DNA from: Hirundichthys speculiger
Lineage: Eukaryota > Chordata > Actinopteri > Beloniformes > Exocoetidae
Direction: 5' to 3'
Assembly: GCA_018398805.1 (NCBI GenBank)
Contig: JAGFBZ010000720.1
Span: 1-64,000, forward strand
DNA length: 64,000 nucleotides
Under the pieces are notes generated by a model. The model was not told the DNA's origin, ran no database searches, and worked only from the letters and a program-made list of their open reading frames with translations. Position 1 is the first letter of the stretch. Each line of letters begins with the position of its first letter. Shown here one piece after another: positions 1 through 13,721 of this stretch. The translations under genes and the position numbers were made by a program.

Positions 1-513
1 CAGAACAGTGAGTTTGACACCGTGATTGATTTTGCGCCGGGTCCTCTTGCTGACTCATTATGCCGCCGTTCAGATGTGCTGAAAAACTCTGCGGAACCGT
101 GGAATGAAAGCGGACGTGTGAATAACTCTGCCGTCCGTGTCAATTAAGAAGTCCTAAAGAAAGCTGCATGTTCTTCCAGATGCTTTGCAGATTCTTGCTC
201 TGCTGACACATCTGATGGTGAAATTTCAAACATCGATGCTGAAAAAAACTGTTCATAGCAGATTTCTCAGATCAGTGAAGGCCCAGCAGGCTCCATGTTG
301 TTCTTCATTTAATAAACCACTTTGAATAACTCAGTTACCGACCTTCCCTCTGAAAATACCGACAGACTTGACAGAACTTTGGCCTGCAGGACAGACACTG
401 TTGTTGACTAATTAGCACCTGAGTAAAAGCATTTCGTTCTTTCAAGCTTGTGGGTGGTTGTATGAATGATCGTGTGTTATGAAGATGAGCTCAGAGCAGA
501 CATTGGCCCCGAT
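1..513. other. Non-coding flank, no gene seen
   Basis: No ORF with recognisable content and no clear repeat ends were found in this stretch. It lies just outside the inverted-repeat element that begins near 514. Confidence 0.5.
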
Positions 514-2592
514 CGTACACCTCCCACTAGCCGCCACCCGCTAACTGCTACCCGCAAATTGTGGGTTTAGGAACCTCCGCTAACCGCTAATGCAATCTTC
601 AGCTGGAGCACAGTTACAGTAACATTTTTTTAGGTGTGGTACTGGGCATGTCTTTTGCCCTTTCCGTGAACTCTGTATCTTGCAACCCGCAATGTCATCG
701 CGTACAAGAGCGGAATCAATGTGCGTCCACCTGATCACATGTGGACGTGCACAAACGGCTCTACCTCTTGAATTAACTCTTCTATAAAAAGTGTGATTTG
801 GCCTCAGATGAACCCCTGAGAAAACAGCAGAGATCGTCTTAAATGGCTAGCTTGCCAGTTAAACCATAGACGACCAGAGTGTGTTTACCGGCAGCACACC
901 AACTATCTGGGACTTTCAGGTAGCCGATATAAATTTCCTGTGTAAGAATATTTCATGTATATATCAGTGCAGAGGAAGAGGAGGAAGGAAGAGGAGGAAG
1001 CTCTACAGCAGAGTCCCAGACGAGCTGAACACGAGAGCTGCTCTGATCTGGATGAAAAGATGCTCCATAGCGGTTAGCAGGTAGCGCAACCTGCTCTTAA
1101 AGGCAATGGCTACTGATGCACTGATTGGTTTAACAGGTGGAACGCCCTAACCACTCCCATGCATAATATAGCGGTTAGCGCAGGTGGATAGCGGGTTTAG
1201 GAAGGTGGAAGATTGCGTTCTTTGCGGGGGAACGCCCCTCCCGCTACCCGCTATCCCTTAATAGCAGCTTAAGGAGATCTGGCGGAAGATCAGGCCCAGA
1301 GACTCTTAAGTCTAGAACATAGACTCCGTTTACACTAACGTTGGGCACACTAGTGACCTGAGACTTGACCTGAGACTTCTCTTTAAAAGATTCAAGACTT
1401 GACTCGAGCTTCTGATCAGAGACTCATGAACAAGGATGTGATTACACGAACGACGATACTCCAATATTTGTCAATGAAGGAAATATTCTGATCATGAAAT
1501 TATCATGTCAACAGCAACTTTGATCTAAGTAAGAATAATAATCCTATGAAAAGAAAGTAACTATTTCTCCTCATTTGGCATATGAAGCCTTTTGTAGTGG
1601 GTGCTGAGTCTGAACTTTTGTTTGCAAGGCCATTCTACGTGGGAGGCAGGGGAGTGGCGGCAGCAACGATACACCGACTGGACTGATGGGCCTTCGTACA
1701 TCTGTCTGAAGTGGTGACATGGAAGACCCGAGGATCGTACTATGTGGCGTGGTAACCACTGCGCTGGAGACCCGGATCGATGGGACTCTGTGGGATTAAC
1801 TGGATTGGTTTTTATTTTGGGTTTTTCTAGTAATCTTTTTTTTTTTGTCTTAAGTGTTTTTAGTACAACTCTATCTTTAAACTTGAATCCGTACTTCTCA
1901 TCATGTTGGTGTGGCAGAGAATCAGAGCCTTTAAGTTTAGTAACAGCAGCTCAATCTTCTTACATGTGCACTTTGACCACAGATGAACGTAGCAAAAATG
2001 ACTACCCACATGTGACTGCAGGTTTTTTTGTTTTTTTATGCTCCTAATAGAGCTCTCTGCTCTCAGAGTGCAGGATTACTCGTCGTTCCTAGAATATCTA
2101 AAAGTAGATTTGGAGGACGGGCCTTCTGCTACCAGGCACCTTTATTATGGAACCAGCTACCAGTTTGGGTTCAGGTGGCTGACACCACCTCCATCTTTAA
2201 AACTAAATTGAAAACATTTCTGTTTAGTAAAGCCTACAGTTAGTCTAAACTATAGTGTGTAGGGGCTAATAGTTATAGCCATAGTTGTAGTAGCTAATAC
2301 TAGAGTAGGCTCGTCTTAACAACAGCTTTGTCATAGCTATGCTGCTATAGGCCTACGCTGCAGGGGGACACCAACATGATCTACTGAGTGGTGTCTCTAC
2401 TGCTCTTCTCCCTTCCTTCCCTTTTCTTCTCCATCCCTTCCTCCTCCTCCTCCAGCTCATTCCATAATTAATTAGGAGCACCTCGTTACTGTAACTGTGC
2501 TCCAGCTGAAGATTGCATTAGCGGTTAGCGGAGGTTCCTAAACCCGCAATTTGCGGGTAGCGGTTAGTGGGTAGCAGCTAGTGGGAGGTGTA
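514..2592. mobile_element. Inverted-repeat element (~2.1 kb) with ~110-bp arms
   Basis: The arm at 514-622 (starting GTACACCTCCCACTAG) is matched in reverse complement by 2482-2592, which ends CTAGTGGGAGGTGTAC. The arms share GC-rich words such as GCGGTTAGCGG and a segment containing CTGGAGCACAGTTACAG. A further GCGGTTAGCG-type block lies inside at about 1165-1255. The interior carries a LINE 3' fragment (2028-2480) and no transposase that I can recognise, so it appears non-autonomous. I cannot assign a superfamily from the ends. Confidence 0.65.
2028..2480 (+). pseudogene. 3' fragment of an L2/CR1-type LINE
   Basis: One frame reads the extreme C-terminus typical of fish L2/CR1-like reverse transcriptase polyproteins, including APLLWNQLPVWV and FKTKLKTFLFSKAYS, then a stop. 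The downstream non-coding sequence (TAGGCCTACGCTGCAGGGGG region, then a pyrimidine-rich stretch) closely parallels 32816-33080, the 3' end of the larger LINE in this window, so both belong to one family. Endonuclease and reverse transcriptase domains are absent. It is a dead, 5'-truncated fragment inside the inverted-repeat element. Confidence 0.7.
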
Positions 2593-4494
2593 CACTGTGT
2601 GTTTCACGGGTTTGTGATTTCATTAACCCCATTCAGCTCCAACCACCTGCTGCTGGCTGACGCTCACCGACAGAAAGACCTTTCATCATTAACACAGGCT
2701 GCATGCAGACTAACAGTTCATCATTGACCATGTAACATCATGGGCTCATTAAGTTATGAGAGGGACCCAACATTTAGATGATCTCATCCCAGTCCTGTCC
2801 TCTGAGTTTCATTTTCAACTTTTTTTGGTTTTAAAGCCACATGTTTTTAGATTTCTCTCTTTGAATATGCACCCACCTACCAACCAAACCTCATTAAGTC
2901 TTACAGTCAGACAGTCTGCTGCCTCAGTTTCTGGTAATTAGATTTGACTAATGCATGCCTCTTCATAAGTCTGGATCAGATATGGAGTTAATACTCCCTG
3001 TAGGTGATAATGTGCTGAAGCTGCACCAATAACTTAAATTAAAAGCCATTAAATTTTCAAAAGCACTTTTACTCTGCCACTTTAATAATGGATTTTTCTT
3101 TGGCTCTTGAATCCTCTTGCTGTAAAATGTTTGTCCACAGGCAATGTTTCATCTTGAACGTACACATGTCACTCTTGTTCTCCCTTCAAATATAAATATG
3201 CACTCACCAGCCTCGGTGCATACACTTGTCCTGCCTTTATCAAATCACCTGAAGATGTGGCTCCAGTGCTGAGCAACTCTATCCTTCAAACACAGCTGAC
3301 GAGGGTTTTATAATGTGATCACAGTGACTTTGACCGTGGCATGACTGTTGACTGCTGATCTCGTGGGATTTTCCCCACAGCTGTCTTTGGAGTTTACTCA
3401 GAATGGTGCCAAGAACAATAATCGTCCAGGAAACATCAGTTCAGGGGAGAGATTTTACAGCCTCTTCTTCTTATAATAGTTGATGTTCTTTCTGAAAGGT
3501 GAAAGTCCTCTGCAATACATGTATATACAGGAATGCAAATACAGTCTCTGATTATACCATTATTAGGTGCATGAGAAATAAAATCACTTCTTTTTCAAGG
3601 AGATAAAATATTATTTGAACCTGCACTTTTCTGTTATAGCAGTGGGGTTTAAAATTCAGAGATTATTCAACAAATTAAATGAAGTCACAGCAGTCAGCTG
3701 TCATCAGCTGTTTGACTGCTGTATTGGTGCAAAATCAGTTAATATCACATATTATTTGGCTTGTGCATGTTTAAACTGGGGAAGCGTGGTAGCTGGGTGG
3801 TCAGCACTGTTGAACCTCAGCGGTGGTCGACTGCTTCCAAACAGTCAGAAGTTAACATGTTATTGTTTTGATGAACCGTTTTCTCGTCTCAGTGAAAGAG
3901 ATCACGATTCAGTCCGGCTCAGCCGCCACATCTTGTGGTGGGAGTCGTGAACTCTCAGCTCACTGAAGCGGGTAGAAATTGTCAGGGTTTGAATGTCGTG
4001 TTTACCAACAGTAATGACTTCCTGACGTGCAACTTCAAGTTGCCATTTTAGAGATTAAAACTGACGGGACTGAATATTCTGTCTGAATCTCTGTCTGAAG
4101 CTGTAAACCCTTGAAGGTACCACAACTTTATTTCAGCTACTTTTTTGAGTGAAACCTCTTCCCTGTAACTCCATTTAGACCAAGGTTACTGCAGTGGAAA
4201 GTTGGTGCTACAGCCTTGCACCACACACTTCAGAGGAGCAGGGAATGTTTCACAATGTGAGGTTGGACTGAGGAAAAGAAGATTCTGCCTGATGATCAGA
4301 GTCAAATCTGAACGACATACCCAAATATATGTTCCTAATCGCAGAAAAAGGGATCATGAGTCATTTCATGTGTGCATCTATGGTCGGTTGTTCTACTCTA
4401 GTCGCTTCTAGTTCTATCCCTGTCAGGATAAAGGACTGGATCAAAACAGGTCAAGCGCTCTAGCAAGGCCACTGTTAATAACTTTGGAGCTATA
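2593..4494. other. Gene-free stretch
   Basis: Only short spurious ORFs are present. About 40 bases near 3778-3820 resemble the head of the tRNA-like repeat seen at 21825 but are too short to call. Nothing else is recognised. Confidence 0.45.
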
Positions 4495-5160
4495 CAGTGA
4501 ACCCTCACAGATCGCGGTCTCAGTACATCGCAGAGATTTCAAAAATATTCATTGAAAAAAAAAAATCTTAAAAATTCAAACGAAGCACGCGAGGCTGAAG
4601 CCAAACACATCACATCAAGAACGAGTCTCAGGAAGCAACAAGATCCTACACGGGATGCCCCCATGAACGAAAATCGAGGCCTGTGATTGGCTGCTACGGA
4701 CGGGCATTACTGTGGCATCGGTAGTCTGTACGCTGATTGGCTGACACTCATGAGACAAAGCCGAGTTTAACGCTGATACACTTGGTGTTTCCGTTCATCA
4801 GTTCCGAATATCGCTTTCTTATTTCAGTGATTTAGTGCCATTTTAAAGTTAAAATGGGTCCCAAACGACAACGCCCATCGCCAAGTGCCTCTGGAGAACC
4901 AAAACAGCATTGCAAAATGATGTCAATTGCCAAAAAAGTGGAACTTCTCGATAAGTTGAAATCGGGGCAATCCTACGCCGCGGTCGCACGCCAATATGGC
5001 GTCAATGAATCTACAGTTCGCTACATAAAGGACGAAGTGAACATTCGTAGAACAGGTGCCGTGTCCTTTAATAGGGAGGCAAGGAGATCCACATTGTGGG
5101 TTTTTCACCATTCACAGGGGGTCACAGCCCCCATTAACCACGAAGTGTGAGGGTTCACTG
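4495..5160 (+). mobile_element. Tigger/pogo-type element with both ends, internally deleted
   Basis: The element starts with CAGTGAACCCTCACA and ends with the reverse complement TGTGAGGGTTCACTG, a 15-bp perfect terminal inverted repeat. TA precedes the left end and TT follows the right end, so a TA duplication would be imperfect. At 666 bp it keeps only the start of a CENP-B/Tigger-like ORF, so it depends on another element's transposase. Confidence 0.85.
4854..5150 (+). pseudogene. Truncated Tigger transposase, CENP-B-type N-terminal helix-turn-helix
   Basis: The 98-residue ORF begins MGPKRQRPSPSASGE and contains KKVELLDKLKSGQSYAAVAR and YGVNESTVRYIKDE. This is the DNA-binding helix-turn-helix found at the N-terminus of Tigger/jerky/CENP-B family proteins. 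From about residue 70 the reading frame runs into the element's 3' terminal sequence. The second DNA-binding domain and the DDE nuclease core are missing. The ORF lies wholly inside the 4495-5160 element, so I treat it as a deletion derivative and not as a host gene. Confidence 0.85.
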
Positions 5161-6089
5161 TTTAAATAATAGTCAGGTGGCTTTCATTCGTAATCAGTAA
5201 ATGCCACAATATTTCAAAACATGACCTCAAATTCTTTAGCTTCTGCTTCAATAACGAGATCAGTTGGCCATGTACTGGTGTCAGAACACTTCTACAACAG
5301 CTGTAAAACACTTTAATGTGATAAGAATGGGATATTAGGATATAAAATACAAGAGTGACTGCATTTATAGTGTGTAGACTGGTGACTTAAGAGTCCTAAA
5401 TCTCCTGCCTTCAGGAAATGAGTGATGCTATACTGCGTTCTCTGTCAGGGAAATATTCATCGAGCTTTCTGTATGTAATACGTCTTCGGTTTCAGGACCG
5501 TGGCGGGTTCAGCCTTTCTGTTGAAGGGCACGCCTGTTTCCTCTGCTTAATTGTCTGACTCTTCCATCCTGTCTGTCACTATCCACCTAAAAGTACAAGC
5601 AGTTTGAAAAGTTAAAGTCATGACAGAAGAAGAAAACCCGTGCTGGACTGGCACAGATGTTTTAAAAGTCCCTCTGAGGATTGAAGTCTGTGTCTATTCA
5701 TCAAAGTGTATCAGTGTAGCGGCACCACTGATCTGAGACCTCTAATTAGCTCCCCGCGCTCTCAATCTCATAACGACCCTCATTTGTCTGGAAATGTGCA
5801 GCTTGTGACTGATGCACAAACAGAGTGTCAGTTAAGGTGAAACAGAGAGAAAACTGAGTCTCCCAGGAGAACATTTGACAGCCACAGTTTATTTACGCTC
5901 AGTCGGCCAACAAAGGTGCTATGATCAAAGGGTCAAAGCTTAATTTAAATATGACATGCCCATATTTCTACATGAAAATATACCTTTCACATGTTTCTTT
6001 GTTAAATGTCTGTCTGGATCCTAAATTTATGTTCAAATGTGACAACTTGTTTTTGAAACATAAGCAAGGAAAATCTCTCTAATAAATGT
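5161..6089. other. Gene-free stretch
   Basis: No coding, RNA or repeat signature is recognised between the Tigger derivative and the Tc1 remnant. Confidence 0.45.
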
Positions 6090-7185
6090 ATCTGAAGTCA
6101 CAATGCCAAGAGAGAAAGATATAAGCAATGGTCTTTAAAAACCTATTGTTGCTGCCCATCAATCTGGAAAGGGTTATAGAGGTATTTGCAAACAATTTAG
6201 GGTTCGACAGTGAGAAAGATTATTCACAAGTGGAAAACATTCAAGACAGCTCCCGATCTTTCACGAAACTGGAAGTCACAGCAAAGTCACCTCAAGGTCA
6301 CGTGATCAAGAACATCCAAAACAAAAAACAAAAAAACCAACATCTACAGGCTGTACAGGCCCGACTGAGCATCAGTCCGTCATAGCACAAAATTACTAGA
6401 GGACTGAACAAATATGGTTTATTTAGAAAGGTTGCCAGGAGAAATCCCTTTTTACTAAAAAGAACATGGAAGCACGAAAAGCACAAAACTGCATCTGAAC
6501 AAACAACAAACCATGTGGAGCAATGTCCGATGGACAGTTCAGAACAAGGTTGTTCTGCCCAGAGGTCTAGCAACATGTTTGGTGAAGCTCAAACATAACT
6601 TACTGTCAACCAAGGCAGTTGAGGGGTGATGAGTTGGGTTTCTTCTGCAGCCACTGGACCTGGTCTTTTTGCAGTGACTGTCAGTCATGAACGCATGAAT
6701 GTTTTCCAGAGTATTCTAGAGGCGCATGTAAGGCTATCCGTCTGAAAGCCAAAGCTTAATCCAAATTATGGTCAAAAGGACATCAACAAAGCTCAAGCAA
6801 CAGATCTACATCAGAGTGATGGTGCAGGACATTATGAGCTGTTTATGCGTAAACGCCCCAAAACCTCAATGAACTGAAACGATGTTGTACAGAAAAATGG
6901 ACTAAAATTCCTCCACAGGACAGTGAGAGACTGATGAAGTCATATGGGAAAAGATTAACTCAAGTTATAGCGACTAAAGGTCCATCTACAAACTACTGAA
7001 TCATGAGCGCGCTTTGCATCGCCACCAATATATATATATTTTTTTGCTTTTATGTTTCACATGTGTTGCTGAAAAAACTTTTCTATGCTGTTGTTTGTCT
7101 GAGGTTGTGTTTGTTGTTTGTCCGACAGGATCGAATGATTATTAGGTTTTTACACAATCACAACAAAATAAAACAGAACTGTTGC
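6090..7185 (+). pseudogene. Decayed Tc1-like transposase copy
   Basis: The nucleotide sequence follows a fish Tc1-like transposase gene from near its start (a piece coding AAHQSGKGY-like sequence at about 6150, then HKWKTFK-like sequence near 6225) to its end near 6990, followed by a typical A/T-rich 3' flank. The frame is broken repeatedly and the longest surviving piece is 85 codons. The catalytic acidic residues cannot be read in one frame. No clear terminal inverted repeats were found. It is an old, inactive copy. Confidence 0.75.
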
Positions 7186-8270
7186 ATATGACTGTAGCAG
7201 TGTTAGCTGTGAGTGTCACTAAAGAGGCGGCTGCTAAAAAGGTCCCACCAGAACCTCCTTCTTTTTCTCTGTCAGCTAAGTGGTATGAGTTGACGTAAAT
7301 CACTGCAGTTTATCCCCTGCTAGTGGAGTCTGGTTCACCGGACATGTAGCTAAAGGCAGCTATGATGCAGCTCATAGTCTGTCTGTCTCAGTTTGGTCTC
7401 TTTGCTGGTGACACTTCTTCTACCATCTCAGCCACATGTGGCCTAGAAATATATTTTGGTTGTTTTACAACAAGACATAATTTGTACTCTTGTAATTTTC
7501 GCCACAAATCTTTTTTAATTGTCTTTGTTTTCATATGGTTAGAAAAATTAAAATAAAAGTGTACACAATTAAACAGTGCGGTACCAACAATCCAAAGATA
7601 ATGCAGTTTTACAGGAGTAGTGTGGTTTCTAAATAACCATTTACAGTGTAACAACCAGAACATATTGTGGATAGTTTGGGTTGAAGGTCCGGTGCTTTGC
7701 GAGTCGTCTGTTTGTAAGTTGTTTTTCCAAACAGGCAGTCGAGAAAGAGAGTTATCTTTAGAGCCTGCTTGCAGTACTTTGTAAAACTTTGATCAAATAT
7801 CTTCTCCATGAAGATGGTTCATAGAAAGACTTTCAATAATGGCTAGTGCCGGTTGTAAAGCAGCCTTAATTCATTTATTTGTGAAGCTTCTTAATTGTAG
7901 ATACTTAAAACATTTTTCCACAGACATTAAAGTTCCCACATTGTACTGGTCTCCTATTTTACCGATTCGTTTTTGATTCCATCATTTAAATCCCATTTCA
8001 GCTCTCCCTGGTTTGAAATCATTATTACCCCAAATGAATGAAAAACACGAAAGCTTGACAGATTCATCAAAAAAAAAAAAAAAAAAGAAAAATGCCTTGG
8101 TGCCAAACAGACATGGTGTTTCTGTGCTTATCCAACATGGAGGATCTCTGATAGAGAAATGCTTTTAGGCTACAGGAAGTTTACAGGCCAACAGTAGTGT
8201 TTCATATTCGGTAGTCTGAGCCCACCCCGTCATACGGTGGATACAGTAGGGAGAGATATAACCTGTTCCA
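7186..8270. other. Gene-free stretch with a poly-A run
   Basis: Short ORFs here have no recognisable content. An adenine-rich run lies at about 8069-8089. Confidence 0.45.
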
Positions 8271-8463
8271 TACACACATGGACAAAATTGTTGGTACCCC
8301 TCAGTTAAAGAAGGAAAACCCCACAATTCTCACTGAAATCACTTGAAACTTACAAAAGTAACAATAAATAAAAATTTATTGAAAATTAAATAATCAAAAT
8401 CAGCCATTACTTTTGAATTGTTGATTAACATCATTATTAAAAAAAAAAAAAAAACAAACTAAT
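8271..8463. repeat. Left arm of outer Tc1-type inverted repeat
   Basis: The arm runs from TACACACATGGACAAAATTG to AAACAAACTAAT. Its reverse complement recurs at 20683-20869 with only a few differences, giving ~190-bp arms more than 12 kb apart. The tips (CATGGACAAAATTGTTGG next to TA) look like fish Tc1-family ends. The two arms together probably represent one Tc1-derived inverted-repeat MITE that was split by the large EnSpm-like insertion. Confidence 0.8.
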
Positions 8464-8469
8464 GAAATA

Positions 8470-9723
<1,254 letters not shown>

Positions 9724-9725
9724 TA

Positions 9726-10980
9726 TACTGTTAGACTTTGCTGTAAATTTACAGTCAAATTCTAACAGTAACTTGCTGTATTAGGATTGTACAGTAAATG
9801 GCTGTAAAAAAACAATGCATTGTGGGAGTTAGATCAAGATCTCAGGCATTCCAACGGTCAAAATGTTAATACAGTTTTATTGTTTAAGCGGTGATTGTTG
9901 GAAAATCAAGCGGTTATTTTGAAAAAAATAAGTTTTATATATTTCTTTTTTTTCTGGGCAGAGATAATCACAACCGTATTGACTTTTAGTAATTTTAGCT
10001 TTGAAGATTTTCGGGTGAACTTTGGCATTGTTTTGTTTTCGTTGTAACATAACTTGAACGGAAGTCGGAAAATTTAAGTTTTTAATTGCTCTTTGTTTTT
10101 CCTTCGTTACCGCCAGCTACGAGATCGCCCTTTTCCTTTTGCACTTCCCTCAAGCTTCAGGCAGCTAACTGTCCAGCACAGCCTCAGCAGTCAGTCTGTG
10201 AGTGCCTTGGAGTTCGGTGCGTGTTCACAGAAGGTCATTCTGCTGCTGGAGAGTTTTAATGCTGTGGATGGATGCAACGACCTGGACTGCCTTTTTATTT
10301 TTACTTGTGGAACCGAAATTATTCTGCACTTTTCATTCAATTGTTGCAGACCCATCCAAAGACTGCTTTAAGTTGCGAACCGAATTGGTGATTCCAACTG
10401 TGAAACTGGTCATTGAAAATTTAAGTCATTAAGCGCTAACGCATTTTTTTCCTGTGTACAACTTTAACGCGATTTGCGGTTTTAATGGACACTAGGTTGT
10501 TCCAGCGCGTAGTTGAAAGTGATCAGTACGGTTTTTTTGAAGTTATGAAGTTAGTTGTATGTGCAAATTTAAAAATACATAAGTACGATAAGACAGTGAG
10601 CCGACTACGAGAATTAAATAACTGATTTAAGTTATTTTATAGTAACGGTATTTTTGATGCAGTTGACTCCATGTAAATTACGAAGCCATTAATAAATTTC
10701 TGAAATAAAAAATGGAAACCACAGTGCTGCTTGCTTAGATTATTATCGAACGTTTCAGTTTTTAAAACAAGTAAATTACCGATGTAGAATGGTTTTGGTT
10801 GTGCTTAAGGAAAAAAATCGATTCTCTAAATTTTTCGGTATGTATACTTTTTGAGGCATTCTCTAATTATTAGTCCTAACTGTTTTGCAGATGCTTTTTT
10901 TGTTTTAATAAATATATCAATAATAGAACTAAAAAGTAACAACCAATAATTAGCAAGGGAGAGGAGACAGCATTTCGGTT
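9726..10980 (+). promoter_or_regulatory. 5' non-coding region of the EnSpm-like element
   Basis: About 1.25 kb separate the left end from the first zinc-finger codons. It begins with TACTGTA-type subterminal words, then becomes A/T-rich. Short ORFs at 10093-10432 have no recognisable content and probably represent leader sequence. The promoter has not been located. A plausible splice acceptor (GGTGTTTCAG, ending 10990) directly precedes ORF1 coding sequence, so a 5' leader exon upstream is likely. Confidence 0.4.
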
Positions 10981-10990
10981 GGTGTTTCAG

Positions 10991-13721
10991 AATGTTCGTT
11001 GTCAATTTTGCGGCCATGAATGTGGGTACAAAATATGCGTTTGTTAGGCATATGAAAATTCATCAAAACACTCCTCACATCAGATTTAAATGTGCCTTTC
11101 ATAATTGTCATCGAACATTTGGTAAAGTGCTAGCTTTAAAATGCCATGTGTACAGAGATCACCAAGATCAGAGGGAAACTCCACATGTGAGGAAAAGGAT
11201 GCTCTGGTACTTTGGATTTTCTGTTGTCTTGCCACTTAGATTTCTGTACTGTCAAATGTGACAGTTTGCCAAATTTATTTTCTCACTTGAAGACTCACAT
11301 TAAAGAGGGTAAACCAGTCTCATGTCCATTCACAAATTGTGGTAAAACTTTTACTGTGATATCCACTGTTTCATCACACATGTCAAGATCACACAAAAGC
11401 TCCTCAGTTAGGAAGCTTTTGAGTCAAAAAACATCAGGTGGAGGTCATGGAAATACAGAATGTATGGAGAACACTGGGCAAGCAGGGGGCTTGGATGAGC
11501 AAGAAGAGGTTTTGCCATCTAATGCGGACAATGAGGGGGAGCAGGCAGATGTGTTTCCAGAAAGCACAGAAGAAACCACTCTTCTTAAAGAATTTGGCTT
11601 TGTTTTTTATCTTAAACTTCAAGCTAAATTTTTGCTCCCATCTACAGTTATACAGACCATTGTTGAAGATTTGCAGGCAGTGCATGATACAAGTCAGTCT
11701 CATCTGTTTCATAAACTGACTGAAAAGTTGGCAACCTTAGGGGTTCCTGACAGTGACGTTAACAATGTATTAGATGCCTTGAAATCAGGGGATCTATTCC
11801 GGGCCTGCAACATGGGTACTTTAAAAACAGATAAAAAAAGAAAAGCATTTTTCAAAAATGAGTTCAGATACGTTGAGCCAGTGCGTTTGTGTCTAGGTCA
11901 AAATGAATGTGGTAAAGAATGCTTTGTTCAGTATGTGCCACTTAAAGAAACATGCCAGACACTTTTTCAGTGTGATTCAGTTAGACAGCAAGTTCAGTCA
12001 CACAAGCAGAAATTGCATTCTTGTGATAGACCAAAAGACGTTTTGGAGGATGTATGGGATGGTAGCAGTATGGCTGGTAATCTATTGTTTCAGTCAGATG
12101 ATAAGGCCTTTGGGGTTGATATTGTATCAAGATGCATTTGAAGTGGCAAATCCACTCGGCTCAGGCAAAAAGAAACATAAAGTTCTTGCAGTGTATGCAA
12201 CTCTTGCAGATATAGCACCTCATAATAGGTCTAATATTGAGCAGATGCAGCTTGTTCTGCTATGTCGAGAGCAGGATTTCAAATACTTTGGCCCGGAGAA
12301 GGTATTTAGTACACTTGTTGCTGATATCAAAGAACTAGAAGAAAATGGCATAGCCACACCTGATGGGCAGCTGAAAGGCACACTGTGTGCAATTGCTGGC
12401 GATAACCTTGGATCCCATAATATTGGTGGTTTTGTGGAAAAATTTTAGCAGGAGCATTTACTTTTGCAGGTATTGTGACATAGATCGTGAAACATTCATT
12501 TCCACGCCACTGACAAGGTCTTCCACCAGGACAGTGGAGTCCTACAAAAAAAATCTTCAGCAGGTGATTGCAAATGAGTCACACTCACATGTTGGTATTA
12601 AATATGATTCCAAATTTAATGAACTTGCATACTTTCATGTTTGTAATCCGGGATTACCTCCTTGTTTAGGCCATGATCTTTTTGAAGGCATTGTATCAAA
12701 TGACCTGGCACTGTATATCAGCCATCTTGTCAAACAGAAGGAGTTCACTTACATGCAATTAAATCAGCGCATGAATCACTTCAGATATCTTGGCAATGAT
12801 GCCAATAAAAAACCATGTCAGGTTAATCCTGGAAGTGAGAAGCTAAGTGGACACGCTGTCCAGAATTGGTCTCTGCTCAGACTCCTGCCAGTCTTGATAG
12901 GGGACAGGATTCATAATCCAGTGGAAAATCAAGTGTGGCAACTCATATTGCAGCTCAGAGAAATCGTTGAGTTAATATGTGCACCCACCATCACCACAGG
13001 CCAGGTAGCCTACTTGAAAGTAATGATAGAGGAATATACAGTTACTAGAAAAGACATTTTCCCCAGTCACCCTTTGAAACCAAAGCACCATTATTTGTTG
13101 CACTATCCAGACCTCATTATTTGCTTTGGGCAACTTATTCGCTTATGGACCCTACGTTTTGAAAGTAAGCACACATATTTTAAACAGTGTGCTCGAAAAC
13201 TGCACAACTTCAAGAACTTGTGCTCTACTCTCAGTGAAAGGCATCAACTTCTACAAGCTTACTTAAGTGCTGGTGCTGTGTTCCCACCATCTGTAGTTGT
13301 GGAAAGAAGCACAGATTTCTATGTAGATGACTACAATGATCAGATAAAACAATCTGTTGCCCATCTCAGTTTGCTTCCAGGAAACACAGTCTCTGCACAC
13401 GAGGTTCAAGTAAAAGGTACACTTTACAAAAAAAACATGTGGGTTGTGCTGGAGACAAATGATGAGGGGCTAGTATTTGATAAGATAAAATTAATTGTCA
13501 TTCACAAAAAACACTCTGGTATATTTTGTGACTGAAAAAAATGCCAGTCTGTCTGTCTACTTGACCAAGGAGTTCATTACCTGTCAGACACAGAAAAAAC
13601 AACAGCACAATACTTTTGTGTTGAACAGGGAGAGCTGATAGACTATTATCCTTTGCCAGAATACAGTATGCTGGGCTTGTCTGTAATTGCATTGCACCAC
13701 TCTGTTCCATTCCCAGCATAA
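10991..13721 (+). pseudogene. ORF1: C2H2 zinc-finger, CACTA-like transposase, multiply frameshifted
   Basis: Four C2H2-like fingers lie at the N-terminus: CQFC...RHMKIH near 11005-11060, CAFHNC...HVYRDH, VKCDS...HLKTH and CPFTNC...HMSRSH to about 11395. A long transposase-like body follows, with GDNLGSHNIGG, LPPCLGHDLFEGIVSN (resembling the HDxxEG motif of CACTA transposases), and KPKHHYLLHYPDLI followed by FESKHTYFK. The C-terminus ends ALHHSVPFPA at TAA 13719-13721. The frame is broken near 11025, by an extra G in the run at 12112-12115, an extra A in the run at 12438-12442, and at least twice between 13500 and 13565. Most breaks are single-base changes in homopolymers. I recognise the family only by motifs; it could be another DDE superfamily. 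Confidence 0.7.

Noticed and set aside
3778..3820. A second tRNA-like repeat head
   Set aside because: Only about 40 bases match and the B-box and body are missing.
11187..11239. A possible 53-base intron between the second and third fingers of ORF1
   Set aside because: GT and AG borders exist but the length is below that of normal vertebrate introns, and a frameshift explains the reading equally well.
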